Source of the DNA: Fratercula arctica
Lineage: Eukaryota; Chordata; Aves; Charadriiformes; Alcidae
Reading direction: 5' to 3'
Length of the DNA stretch: 64,000 nucleotides
NCBI GenBank assembly: GCA_947846985.1
Contig: CANTUZ010000005.1
Span: forward strand, 4,510,001-4,574,000
Both the position numbers and the translations under genes were made by a program. Below are positions 26,758-39,169 of the stretch, in pieces. The notes beneath the pieces are model-generated. The model saw nothing but the letters and a program-made list of their open reading frames with translations, searched no databases and had not been told where the DNA came from. The first letter of the stretch is position 1; the number at the start of each line of letters is the position of its first letter.

Positions 26758-26880
26758 CCTTTTTAGATTACAGTTTCTTTAGGACAGGGATTATTTACAG
26801 TTCTGTATACTAATACAACACAATCCTGATCTTACCCAGACTCTAGGTCATGACCATAAGAAGTTGAGAATAAAAAGAAA
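26758..26880 (+). repeat. Ancient SINE/CR1-like tail (GGACAGGGA type)
   Basis: TTTTTAGATTACAGTTTCTT then TAGGACAGGGATTATTTACA and TTCTGTATA...CACAATCCTGATC match, in order, the reptile/bird repeat tail TTAGATTGTAAGCTCTTTGGGGCAGGGACC...GTACAGCGCC...CACAATGGGGTCC. Diverged. Confidence 0.55.
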
Positions 26881-27904
26881 CTGCCTTTGCCCTAGGTAAA
26901 TGCTCTCCAGAGTGACATCAATTATATTTATCCGTCTTTGCAAACGGAACCCCAGAAAGCACATGCCAAACATTATAGAACTTAAATCACTATTGCTTTT
27001 GAAAAATATTTATTCCAAACAAATTTTATACTATGAAATGTAATCACACTTTTATTCTAGGCATCCCTGAAATATTAAATCATGGTGGCAAATTTGTTTT
27101 TATTCAAGTCTTGCTCATTTATCTTTTCAGGGTACTTAGGAGTAATTCATGCCTGTTCACAATCACTCTTTTCTCTTCACTGAGCTGCCGGAATACAATT
27201 AGGAAAACATTCAATTCATAGAAGTAGTCCTATGAGAGACCATATTTGGATATAGAAGAATTTCAAAAGACTCAGGAAGACACCTTGAAAACCATTTAAA
27301 AAAAAACAAAACACAAAACATTTCTGAACATGTTCAGCATCTAAATATTTTTTACTGATATGATTTACTTCACTTTCTTAGTGGCAAAGCACTTGGAAAA
27401 TATGAAAAGCTAGGCTACAGGTATGTCGCCAATCTGCTTTTAGGGTCAAAAAAACCCCACAGCGACATTCTCTGCTATTTTCATAATACATCACATGTCT
27501 GACTAAAGGCCACTGAAACCAGTGGAAATCTTTCAGACTCTTCAGTGGACTTAGAATCAAGAAATAATTCCCTCTTCTGCAGAACAGCTCAAAAGCAACT
27601 TAACCACAAATTCTGCAGAGTAGCAGATGAATTTCTATCACTTTTCAGAAAGCAGGAACTCAGAATCCCAGCCTTCTAGTCAGGAAAAACATATTGGGTT
27701 ATTGCAAGGACTAACCCATTCTGAGATGCCAAAGGATCTGTTTTCTTTCCCATGAAGCTCAAGTTTCCACCTTTGGCTACATTCTCAGAATACAAAGTCC
27801 TGTTTTCAACCCAACTCAGCAGGGCATGAAACAAGGAGAGTGGAAGAACTTCCCTGAGCGTGCGCTGAGCAGTCAGCCAAGGCTGCTGTAGAAAGAGACA
27901 TCAG

Positions 27905-27990
27905 TTTCAGATCAAGATGGACCATTACAGCCACCTTATCTAATCATCCCCCTCATGCAGACCAGAAACTATCAGGCAGATCTAAAAAGC
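27905..27990. repeat. Old interspersed repeat remnant
   Basis: ATGGACCATTACAGCCACCT then TATCTAATCATCCCCCTCAT and AGACCAGAAACT resemble the reptile/bird repeat pattern GGACCATTA...CATCTAGTCTGACCTCCTGCATAACACAGGCCA. Family and orientation uncertain. Confidence 0.4.
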
Positions 27991-30524
27991 TTAAAACTGC
28001 ACATTCCAGAAAGGCATCCACTTGGCAGCTCTGAATTAAAACAATAATGCTTCAAAATGCCATACTGCTTGAAAAGGGACATCTGAAGTTTTTGCTGTGA
28101 ACATCACAGATATGGAGAGGATGTACCTCCTAGCTTAACATGCAACATGCCTCATGCATTTAGAAAGAACAGAGCGTTTTAGATCTACGGTCAAAACCTG
28201 GCAGGAACTTTGAGGAAGGGAGTTTGAGTAGTTTATCCCTGAATTTAAGCTAAACTAAGTAGGTGATAAATCCTTCAGCCCTCTGCTGGTGAAGTGAGGG
28301 AGAGGAAACAGACAAAATGATGGAAACATTATTTTATGAATAATACATAATCATTAATTTCTTTTTATGTAAGACCACACGAAATTCCAAAGGTCTGTGG
28401 TATACTGGAAAAAGAGGCATAAAACCCAGATTTCTAATTGGGCCACCAATTTACCACTGAATGAGGGTAACGAGTCAGGACTTAAACAAGAACACGTAAA
28501 AAAAATGAAGAAAAAGAAGCACAGATGCTTTCTTTGGCGTCTATGGTCAGAGTAACTGCATTTCACCTCAAAGTGCCCCAAAAATACACTGATACTCTGA
28601 TGACTTCGGTTGCCCTTCTTCAAAATACCTTCTTTCCTCTTTGTTTGCTCAAAAATTTGTGTAGCATCTTTCCTAATTACACAGCCTGAAGCTTTCTAGC
28701 TCAAACGAACCTGCATTAAAACAGGAAAGCCACTGAGCCTAAAAATCACCCTTTTAAACATGTGAGGTTTGGATGCACTTTTGCTGAATCCAAGGCAGAT
28801 CCAAGGGAACCGTCAGGAATTCCTGCTAGCGTTACTAGCAGATTTGACCTTTGGTTGCAGTCACCGAGGCTGTAGGGACTTGACACACCAGCAAGTGCCT
28901 ATCTTACAGATCCTCATGCTATTTTGTTAACGTGATGGTTTTATGTCTCTTAGAGATTTGCCCTAAGATAGCATCCTTCACAACAGCCTGCAGACGTACA
29001 CATGCAATTATCAGCCTGCGAAATGCCCTTTTCCACCCACTGGAAACGATCAAATATCTTTGACACAGGGAAGCTTAACTGAGAGGAAATGGTGGTTATC
29101 CTCTTGAAGTAACCCCTAGAGAAGACGAGAATGTCATTGCAAACTTGTGGGAAAAAGAAAGTTTTTCCATTGTCAGCATGTAAAACAGGCACAGGACAAT
29201 AGGCACTGTGTTTTTTCTGCAATCAGGTTGACAAATCCCTGAATGGGAAGAAAATGAAAGTCAGGGGCAATTTGTTCCAAAAAACTATTAATTAACTACG
29301 GGTTACAAAGTTGAGGTTTATAGAGCTGACTTCTCAAAGAGACAGAAGCAGCACACAGTCTTGAAAAGGACATGAAACGTCAGTACTAGGACAGTTATAA
29401 TGGACTTATGATAAATAGCCTTATAAGTTTTTCCAATATCAGCCTCTTTCCTCAACCAGTGTCTTTGTCCAAGAGAAGATAAGAAAATTCTGCTATGCAT
29501 ACTACAAACAAAAAATTGACAGCACTCCCATTAGTCGCCTTCATTTTCTACCACCAATTCTCTTCATCACTGCAGGCTGACATAATCCCAAAGTGCCTTC
29601 AAATAAATTCTCTACAGATAAAAAGCTCAGTGTTGTTTCTACCATCACATTCTCACTGATGACTGCACTCCTAGTATGCACATTAGTGCCAAAGAGAGGT
29701 ATCATAAGAGTTTGTACACTTGACCTTCAGTACCATAATTCCTGTCATTGCCAGTCTACACCTTAACATTCTGCAAAAATTAACACAAAGCATGGAAGCA
29801 AATAATGAAGCACTGCACGAGGGGACATTTTCCCCCTGTACAGGCAAATACAAATAAGCGCTGAGCTGTGTGGATGCAACAGCTAACAAGGGAATTACTT
29901 AAGCCAATAAGAGGAAATGGCAGGGATGAACTGAATTCACTATACTTAAACCACTGCAGATACAACGAACAAGATCATCTAATGTAATAACCTCATGACA
30001 CCTGGTCCAAATATAAGGAACAAAGTCTCACTGCTGTCATACCATTGTTGCCATCTTTTCCCATTCTGTTTTGTGCCTTCCACTAGGCAGCTCCCTTGGC
30101 TGTAACATCTACCTCCTAGTTGCTCCGTAAGTGATGCGGTAGACTACATTTCTCACAGAAAGCACGTTACTTCATTACTGAGAGAGATGTGCTCATTTTG
30201 TCCCACCAAATCAGTGCTGATACCTCTAAGACTTCCCCCTCTCTGTGTTACCATGACAGTTGAGATCACCTGGAACTTCTACGCTTGCTCTGATGCCCTG
30301 CCCTCTCCGCTTCCCAAACAGAGGCACAAACACACAGAGGCAGGGTTTCATCACAAAGAATCAAGTCCAGGTGCACTCAGTGAAGGCTGAAATTGTGGAA
30401 TTTGTTTACTGCTTCGAGTTTTCTAGAGTTCGTCTCCATGCTTGGAATGGGTGAGTAAAACTAAAGACAAAAATAACTAGACCTTCCTTTAACTGAACAG
30501 CTTTCCTTTCAACACACTGTTTCT

Positions 30525-30600
30525 TGCCTAATTTTGTAAGCTTTTCAGAGCAGGGGACATTTGATGTCTTTGTCAACTGACATGTTGACTTCTAATAACT
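30525..30600 (+). repeat. Ancient SINE/CR1-like tail (GTAAGCTTTT type)
   Basis: TTTTGTAAGCTTTTCAGAGC followed by AGGGGACATTTGATGTCTTT matches the pattern TTGTAAGCTCTTTGGGGCAGGGAC...GTCTTT. Short and diverged. Confidence 0.4.
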
Positions 30601-33600
30601 ATCTCTAACAGTAATACAACTAAAATAGTAATATAATTTTAGCAACATCTTTCTTCAAAGAGTTCCCAACAGTATTCAAAATAGGGTGTAAAAATAGGTT
30701 TATTAAGCTCTGCAGGAGCCAAAAGCCCTTATTCTCTGAAGAGGCCATACGCCACCAGCAAACAAGGGTTTAAGGCTCCTAAGGAGCTGGGATCCTGGAA
30801 ATGCTGACTCTTACTGGTACAAGATAAAAACTTTTAGAATGCAGGAGCAAGCACTGAATTCTGAGCTCAGTGAGAGCTTGGAAAGAGGGCAGCTCTTCTT
30901 CAAAGGCAATATCTTGTTTCTATAGGTTGCAGCCCTTGGCATCAGCAGGACTTGCCCAATCCAGCTGAGTCCTGCATGAAATAGAGGTCAGTGTAGTTCT
31001 GAAAAACTCAGCATTACCAAGGCAAGATCTTGAGTCCAAACTGTGAAGGATTTGGTAGCTCACATTCAGCTCAGCAAAGCAGCAAAAGAAAGATGTTAAA
31101 TTCCTTTCAATCACTGAGTTTCCATGTCTGCAGTGATACTGCCCATAAAGTATTAGATCGATTTCCACAGCAATGATAGCAGAATGGGCAATTAGAAAGT
31201 AAGATATTTACTTACAATAGCAACAACTCACAAACAACTTAGCAAAAGCTAGCAGACAAAGTTGTAACTTCATAATGTGTATGATGAAAAGGAAATATGC
31301 GTATTTGTATGTATGTGTGCTACAGTTTGTGTCTTCAAGGCCGTAACACATTCCTCTGTATGAGCTACATTGTGAGGTATACAGTATCAGCCCTCTCCAG
31401 GGCTGATGTTAAAGGAAAACACAAAACAAATAAAAATACATTCTCTATCTCTTCACTGAAACGAATGCATACAAAATACACTTAGCTTCTAGTTGTAAAA
31501 AAGAAGAGTATTTTCCACATCCTTCAAGCTCCATCTACATTATTCAGCAAAAAGACTCAATATTTATATTGTAGAATAAATACGGAGAGGTCAACTCCTT
31601 CCTAAAACATTAGTAAATACTAACTGTCCTGCTTTTCAAACTTTCGTTACAAAGACACAGACAGGACTAATAAAAATTATCAGTTTTGGTGAAAGTGGAT
31701 ATTGCAGGTCACATTCACAGACCTGCTTGATTCCTTCCAGCGGGAAAGTAATTTAGAACTATTACGGAGCTTTATTCACATCGGCACCAAGCTATATATC
31801 TTAGGAACAAGCTTGAACTGTCAGGGATATGGGATCTAATTTGGGAGCTGGCAGTTGTAGTAATCACATTAAAGCTTCTCACTATTCTATCCCAGAGCTA
31901 AAGCCTGCAGACACCACACATAGTTTTTAATGTGTACGTGTACATATGTTTATATACAAATATGTGTTCTATATACATATGCACACCAGTACATACAGAC
32001 ATGCAAACACACTTTTGGAGAGACATCTGCTGTCTCAGAGCCTTCTTTCACCATAGATACCATTCCGAGATCTCACTTTCAGTTACTTGTATCAAAATTA
32101 TGCAGAACTACAGTCTTGCCTGCCTTTATTTTGTTGGGATGCCATGGTAAGTGGCAAATGCTCTGCTGCCACCCAATGACTTTTCCTGGTATTGCCCGTT
32201 TTCTAAGACCATTTCCTCCCACTTGGTAACTAACCAGGTTAAAAAAAAAAAAAAAAGAGAGAGAGAAGTGAAATTAAAGGCAGCACTTAGAGCTGAAGTA
32301 CTTCGCATACCTGTGGTGGCTTGGCCTCTGTGGAACATGGGACATCACCGCCTCTCTTCACCTGTATGCAAATGGCCCCAGTTCTTTTTATCATTCTGCC
32401 AACAGAAGCAAAACTTTATCTGAATTCCCAGTCACAAAAGCATCATTGTGCTCTGGCAGTTAATTTTTACTGGTTTACAATGTACTTTCCTTTACACAAG
32501 AGATAATGCCAGCTAACCACAGCAAACCTTTCACACAGCTGTTATGCTTTATAGTTGATCAAAGCATTGATTTCGCAGTATTATGTCAATGCCAGACACG
32601 CTGATTCCCCTCACTGTTTTCACTCAAGGACTGCTCAGTTCCTTTCTTTGGTCTCTTTACAAAGCACAACTTGTTTTAGTCCTTACTACTACATCTAAAT
32701 TAAGTTTGCAATGGTATACAAACACAAGACTCACCAGGTCTAAGTGAAAGAGAAATGCTGTTACTTCTACCTTGAGATTCACCCCACCTACAATTAAGTC
32801 TTCAATCGTTTAAACACTTCAGCTTTCCTTGCAGTAAAAATATACATTTGTAGAGTGCAGATTTAAATAAATGCAAGAAACTAGCAAAGAAGTTTTTGTC
32901 AGTATGTATTTGCACACAAGAACAAGCTGCTCAATTCTGAAATATTTGTCCAGATTGCTAGGGCAGCACCACACACGTCTGCTCAAATTAGTATAATTTA
33001 ACGTTTGCAAGGCCAGTTTGTACAATGAATTACTTTAAAATGTGGTTTACATTTTCAGTTATCAGCTTGAGATGGTATAAAAGACCCTGACTGTTAAATG
33101 GATAAATTCTCACTTGAGAGCTTATTGTCACAGAGAAACCACAATTATAGGTTTAAAGGAAGCCCAGCAGTGCTTGATTTATTTTCACGTATTTCATTAT
33201 TATTCTTGTTTTGGCACATAAGATGTAGTGGGATGTCCCTGCCACCAGAACATACAGGTCCTAGAATATACACTAAAACCCTAAAGAAAGGAAGCAGTAA
33301 CTTCTTTACCAAGAACCATCTACAAGAAAATTTGGTCATTGTCCTAAAATTCAAGGTTGTTTTCAAAACATTTTGTCCGCTGCTGCTGTCTGGGGCTCTC
33401 AAAGATCAGAGATCATTTGAAGGCTCACTTGCAGTTAATCGTATTGAACTATATTTCATTCAGATAGGACAATGAAACCGGATTTGCCACTTTGTGAGAA
33501 GTTTCACTTTCTTACTATTATATTTTCATACGTCAAGCACAATGCAGAAGTGTTACAGATGCAAACATTTTGGTACAAACAGGTGTGCATTACTGATAAT

Positions 33601-34639
33601 TCACTTCCACAAAACATACCTTCTTACGTTTTGCCATAAAAAAACTGAAACCAATTGTATTCCAACCCCTTGATTCAGGCCCCAGCACTTAACTATGCTG
33701 AGAATGTTCCATTAACTGCATCCAGAAGTGCTCATCACAGAGCCCTCATGGTTGGAACCTATAACGGGGTGTTGAACACCCTCTGCTGGCTAAAATCACA
33801 AGTAGAGAATTTAAGAAACCTGTCACAGTCAAAAAGAAAAAAAAATAGTATGTAAATATTTTTTTTTCCAAGTAAAATAAAGACAATCTTTATATCTTCT
33901 TTCAAGATTTAGGGTTTTTTTCCATTGGTCTTTTTTTTAATGTCTTTTTTCTCCTAACTTCCTCCTTTTCTGTAATAGTTAGGGTTGAAATTCAGCATAC
34001 ACATACACACTGAGTACAAACTCACAAAGGGAAGCCTTAGGTCCTCTATATGCATGTGCTCTCCAACTTCTACAAACTTACACCTCCTTTCACGCCCTCC
34101 CACCTCCACATTCTCCTGCCCACTGCTGGCCTCTCCTTTCCACCCCACTGCAGGTGATGGACAACTTCAGTGCTGCTGGTGCCAGGGGAAAGACTGTTCT
34201 GGGCTCCTGCCTCTGCCCTGGGCAGGGGAAAGAGGCAAGGCTACCCCTCTGTGTGGCTGCACTTGCCCCTAGGCTTTCCAGCGTTAGATGCACCCACACC
34301 AGTGTCCTGCTATCCAAAGCCTACCAGCCGCTGCAATCTGGTGTCTCAAAGTGAGATTACAGCACCTGGAAGGAAAACTCCTGATCTCCCTGTTTACTGC
34401 TCCCATGAAGCACTGGTCTGTGACTGGAAAGCTCTGCAGATGAGTCCTGCACAAACAATTTCCTTCTTAAGCATTGTCAACAGATCACAGAGAGCATGGT
34501 ATCTGTGACGAGACAGCCAAAGAATATAATGAGAGGACCTTTACAGGAAAAGGCAGAAGTGCTGGAAAGAAATCTACCATCATAGTAGCAAATTAAGATG
34601 TATTTGCCAAGGACCATAATTACAACTTTAGGTCAAATT

Positions 34640-34815
34640 TACTGAGGTCTACTGGGGTAATGAACTGGCAAATGTAGGATTTGTGTTCAGTCCCCACTTC
34701 TGAAAGAAATTCTTGTGCCCAAAGTCATTTTGCCTCGGTTCCTTCACTGGAAGGTATTCTTTCCCTGTCTTCTTCCCTTCATCTATTTTGACTGCAAGAG
34801 ATAGGATTTCTGCCC
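34640..34815 (+). repeat. Ancient MIR-like SINE remnant
   Basis: A run of ordered partial matches: GTGTTCAGTCCCCACTTCTG, then TTTTGCCTCGGTTCCTTCAC, then TATTTTGACTGCAAGAGATA. This follows the old tRNA-SINE order (GGTTCGAATCC-like, GCCTCAGTTTCCTCATCTG, GATTGTAAGCTC-like). Diverged. Confidence 0.42.
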
Positions 34816-37054
34816 CAAGAAGCTTACAGAGCAGACTTGGTGTCTACCCAGTGCCTTCTGTGATAGGTCACCTAACTCAGCTTTGTAGAGCTTATTCTAC
34901 AAGTACTTTTAGAGCACTGTGTATGACCCACCACGATCTTCCAGCTAAGATGATACAGTACAGTTAGAAAGATTGTGTAGTGCTGTGACGGTAATTCTGT
35001 AAAATTACTTAAAGCGCACATGCCAAAGCAGATCGTGTTAGTCAGAGGGCTCCAGTCCCATTAACGCCACCTCTAAGCCCACCTCCGCAGTAAGACACTT
35101 CCAAATTCAAGTGGCAACATTGTATACATCTTACTTGAGCCTGAACACCATCACAAGGTACAATACAATCAGATCTAACAATAAAATAGTTATTAAGTAT
35201 GAGAAGATTTTTACCTCAACAGTGGAACCATCACCAAAGGCCATGGAAAAGCAGCATCAAGGAAGGTCATGGGGTACTGCAACACCCCTTAATAGTCTCA
35301 CATAAGGGCACAAGCCAGCGTAAATTTGCTGGGTGAGAAAGCAACCATAGCAATGAAATAGCAGAGCTAGATCCTCGCAAATGTTCCACCAAGAGTTTGT
35401 TCTGTAAAACGCTACAATACAATGGTCTGTGTAACATTAGTTCTGTTTTCTGTTAAGTCTGTTAGCACACTAACGCACTGGCAGCCACAGAAACGTAGCT
35501 GTAATGTAATGTAGTTGGCACAAGTCTTGTGAAATTCCTTCTTACACAGAGAAATTGCCTTCCTCGCAGTGGGATTCTCACATACATTGATGGGTCACAA
35601 CCCTTTTTATCTGAATCACCATCTTATCTCTATGGGATTTAATTCAACCCTTCCTCCTTTAGTAAATTGTGTGTGTTCCTCCCCAAACACCTGCTCACGA
35701 GAGTCTGGTGAAAAGCCATGTAACACCTCTCTCTGTGCAAATCAGAAATCACACACATGAAACTTTGGGGCAGAACTGAATATAAGGTGCTCCAGATCTA
35801 AATTTCACAGTGGCCACCTATAGAAAATTCAAGCCTGAATCCAAACATTCAGCCCACACTTTCACTTCTCAATATCTGCACAATTAGGAAGTACAGGAGC
35901 CTGCTTTACAGATCTCCAGAGGACTATAGCAGGGTCACTCAGGAGATGAGAAGAGAACCAAGGACTTTGGAAAATGTCAGAGACAAAAAGCTTAATAGTC
36001 ACCATGGAGGGTCTCAATCAAGCAGATGTTTCAAGCACGTGCCTAATTTTAAAGTGCTGAGTTTGATGGCAGTCGATATTACAGTGGGCACCAACCCAAG
36101 ACAGAGTTAAGGAGGAAAGGCCAGTGGACAAAACAGGAAGAAAAGCACAGCATAAAAAAACATTTTTTCATGTGCTCTATTAGTCCATTTAATCTACCCT
36201 AGAGAGGCCCCAGCAAGCAAGTTAACCTCAGACCTCAATTACAACATGTGGGCAACTTTATTGCCCAACAAAAAGTACATTAGACATTTATGATCTCATT
36301 TTATTAAATTCTTCTACTTATGATGATCACTATTGGGTGCATATATGTGTGAAGTTAATACAAAAATCTATACTATATTTGTGTATTAACAAGACTAAAA
36401 GCTCACCTGCATGGCAGGTGTTGCTGTGGCCACATGCTTGGGTTATGGATTAACCAACTCCTATCAAAAAACTGGGGTCTATCAACCAAATCCAAAGCAA
36501 GAAAGACAGGTGCTTTTCCTGCTGATCTAGCTGAGGGCTCCAATTGAATTACATCAGGAAAGAATAGCTTTGCGTTCTTCATGAAATCTGATTAGAGAAA
36601 GAGAGAGGCAACACCTTACACAACACAGCAAAGCTTAAAGGACAATCTGCTCCCCTTATGGCCCCTTCTGCTGGCTACTTAGATCTAAGTTTTATTGTCC
36701 AGGTTTAACACCTTCACCTTTGATTTTTACAGAGAACTTCTGTAGAGCCGCTTTTCTATACCAAGTAATCATTTAAGTCTTTTCAGAGAAACTACCAATT
36801 ATCCAGAACACTGGAAACTAAACACTTGTAAGTTTTGGTGAAATACAAAGTTATTCTCACTGGCATTAAACAGGTAAAGGAAGACACATTAAAGACTTAG
36901 AAAGTAAAACTTAAGATCATTACTTAATAAAAAACAGCACTGGCAACAGCTCAGCACATCGTGTGTGGAACCAATTCATTCCTAAATGCAAGAAGGAGAC
37001 CTAATATAATAAAATAATACAGGCTAGAGTGGTCTTCCAGCTCACCTCAGTAGG

Positions 37055-37417
37055 ATGGAGACCTCATTGCCCTCTACAACTCCCTGAAAGGAGGGTGTAG
37101 AGAGGTGGGTGTTGGCCTCTTCTCCCAGGTGAATAATGACAGGACCAGAGGAAATGGTCTGAAGCTGCGGCAGGGGAGGTTTAGATTAGATATCAGGAAG
37201 AATTACTTTACTGAAAGAGTGGTCAGGCACTGGAACAGCCTGCCCAGGGAGGTGGTTCAGTCACCATCCCTAGAGGTATTTAAGAAACATCTAGATTTGG
37301 CACTTCAGGGCATGCTCTAGTGACAGAGATTGTAGGGGGTTTTTTTGTTTGTGTATGGTTGGACTCGATGATCTCAAAGGTCCCTTCCAACCATGAAGAT
37401 TCTATGATTCTATGATG
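37055..37417 (+). mobile_element. CR1 LINE 3' fragment (copy B)
   Basis: Starts in the CR1 ORF2 tail (GGAGACCTCATTGCCCTCTA) and codes [20 protein letters not shown] and [17 protein letters not shown], the CR1 C-terminus. Ends with GGTCCCTTCCAACC and two ATTCTATG units. A 5'-truncated, inactive copy with a short T-rich insertion in the 3' UTR. Confidence 0.93.
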
Positions 37418-39169
37418 CTCGTTGTACAAGGTCATTGTTATGCTACCACTACCCAGTTCAGCGCTATAGTGTTACAGTTTTGTATCACACACAAAACGCT
37501 AATTCTTTTCTGCAAGCTAACAGAAACCAGTCCGATTTTAGCCAGAATCCTACACAACAACCTTAACTTTAAACATAAAAATCAAAATCCCTTCTGGTCT
37601 TACCTGATGCAACAGGCTGTGTAACATGATCTTCACAATTTGACTCAGTAATTTCTGCATCTAGCCTGGCAACCTGTAGTCATATTGGAGATTGTATTTC
37701 ACATTACACAGACAAACACCTGCCACACAATAGAACTTGGTCTTAAAAATGCACTCTGTTTTCGATTTTGACATGAATTTCCATTCTCTCAAGTGCTGAT
37801 GATCCTTTGTCAGCAATACCATGTGGGGCAATTAGCCTCTTGGACAGTTTTCCAAATTCAATGTGACGCTGCAAGCACTCACCAGCTCTGAAAAGTCGGA
37901 CCGTTCACTCACCTTGAAGAACAAAATACAAGCAGTACAAAGGGAGACAAGGCTAAAGAAAAACTCAAGCTTTCTTGAAGTGAGTTTCAGGTCTGGCAGA
38001 AATGAAAGTTGGAGATGTCAGGTAACTGCTGTTTAGGATGGTCACCCTGTATTTTTTCCTGTATTTTTGTACAGCTACGGTAACACCTTAATTACTGGAA
38101 TCTAGCAGTTAACTTACATTTACTAAACTTCCAGCACATGTGCCAGCCTCAGATCATCCCTATTAAGTATTTATAAATCAGATGGCAAATCAGTAATAGT
38201 CCTTCCTCCTCTTTTGATAAGGTGGGAAATTGTAGAGTTAGAAGTTTAGAGGTTCCATGATTTTTTCTGCAATTTTAAACGAGATAAGCAAAAAAGTTAC
38301 ACACAAGAATAGGCAGTAGCAAAATTATAAACCAATTGATGTGGAAATGTCAACATCATCTTATAAACACACAACTGAAGTTCACAGCTGTTGCAAAAAA
38401 AGAAAGCAGTATTGTCTGTTAGCAAAGGCAGTGTGCAGGGACTGCGGGTTTTATTCTTAACTCTCCCACGGACTTCAAGCTCAGCTGTGGGCACATCACC
38501 AAATATCTCAGCTGATCATCTACAAAATAAGGATAGTAATATTTTCCTATCCCAGCAGGATGTTTTCAGGAAAGTACTTGGGAGGCACTCAAATAATGCA
38601 ATGATGGGGGCCATGAAAGTATCTGTACAGAACAAAGACAACACCTGCTCAAGAGGCTTAATGGAAAAAAGATGACTGAGACTGTTATAAGGAATTTCTA
38701 GCATTAAAGAAAAGGACAAACTGCAATTGTCTTCAACTTACAGTTTGAAGTTAAAAAAAAAATCAGCATCAGTGAACCTTTTTTTATATAATTACTGTGG
38801 AAAAATTACAAGTACAGGTCTAGATATGAAAATGAATGCGTATAAACTACATAAATGGCTGGAATTATAAGTCAGAGAAGACGTTTAAGTTTTCCCTTAC
38901 AATAGGTAACATGGGTAATTCATGATAAAACATCATTTTGCTACCTTTGGCAAACAAGCGTATATATGATGGAGGTAACTATACCACAGTTTTTCCTCCA
39001 GAATTGCCACAGTTTTAGTTAAATACGACACTTTTGAAAAACACACATACTTATTACGCCTTATGACTCCATTTTATACAGTCTTGAAGTTCTTCTCATA
39101 TTCTTTAGGGAAGCAAACAATAGGTGGCACCTCCAGTAGTTTGCTGTACACATCACTATGTACTTAGTA
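37418..39169. other. Intergenic DNA between CR1 copies
   Basis: No gene seen. Contains one well-preserved ancient SINE-like remnant (38,425-38,630). Confidence 0.7.
38425..38630 (+). repeat. Ancient MIR/L3-like element, best-preserved copy in the window
   Basis: Ordered matches over about 200 bp: GTGGGCACATCACCAAATAT, CATCTACAAAATAAGGATAG, TAATATTTTCCTATCCCAGC, AGTACTTGGGAGGCACTCAA and GCAATGATGGGGGCC. The last is like the reptile/bird pattern GGTGATGGGGGCCATATAAG. Plus orientation. Confidence 0.62.

Larger units (their letters stand above)
26881..37054. other. Intergenic DNA, no gene seen
   Basis: Non-coding. Includes ancient repeat remnants (27,905-27,990, about 30,525-30,600 and 34,640-34,815), two CCCTCTGCTGG motifs, a TG/TA-rich stretch (about 31,930-32,015), A-runs near 32,240, and a pyrimidine tract ending in CAG at 34,081-34,153. 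Confidence 0.65.

Noticed and set aside
26241..32255. Two sites reading CCAGGTTAAAAAAA (about 26,243 and 32,236) as retroposed poly(A) tails
   Set aside because: The sequence before the A-run does not match between the two beyond a few bases and no gene-derived copy is visible.
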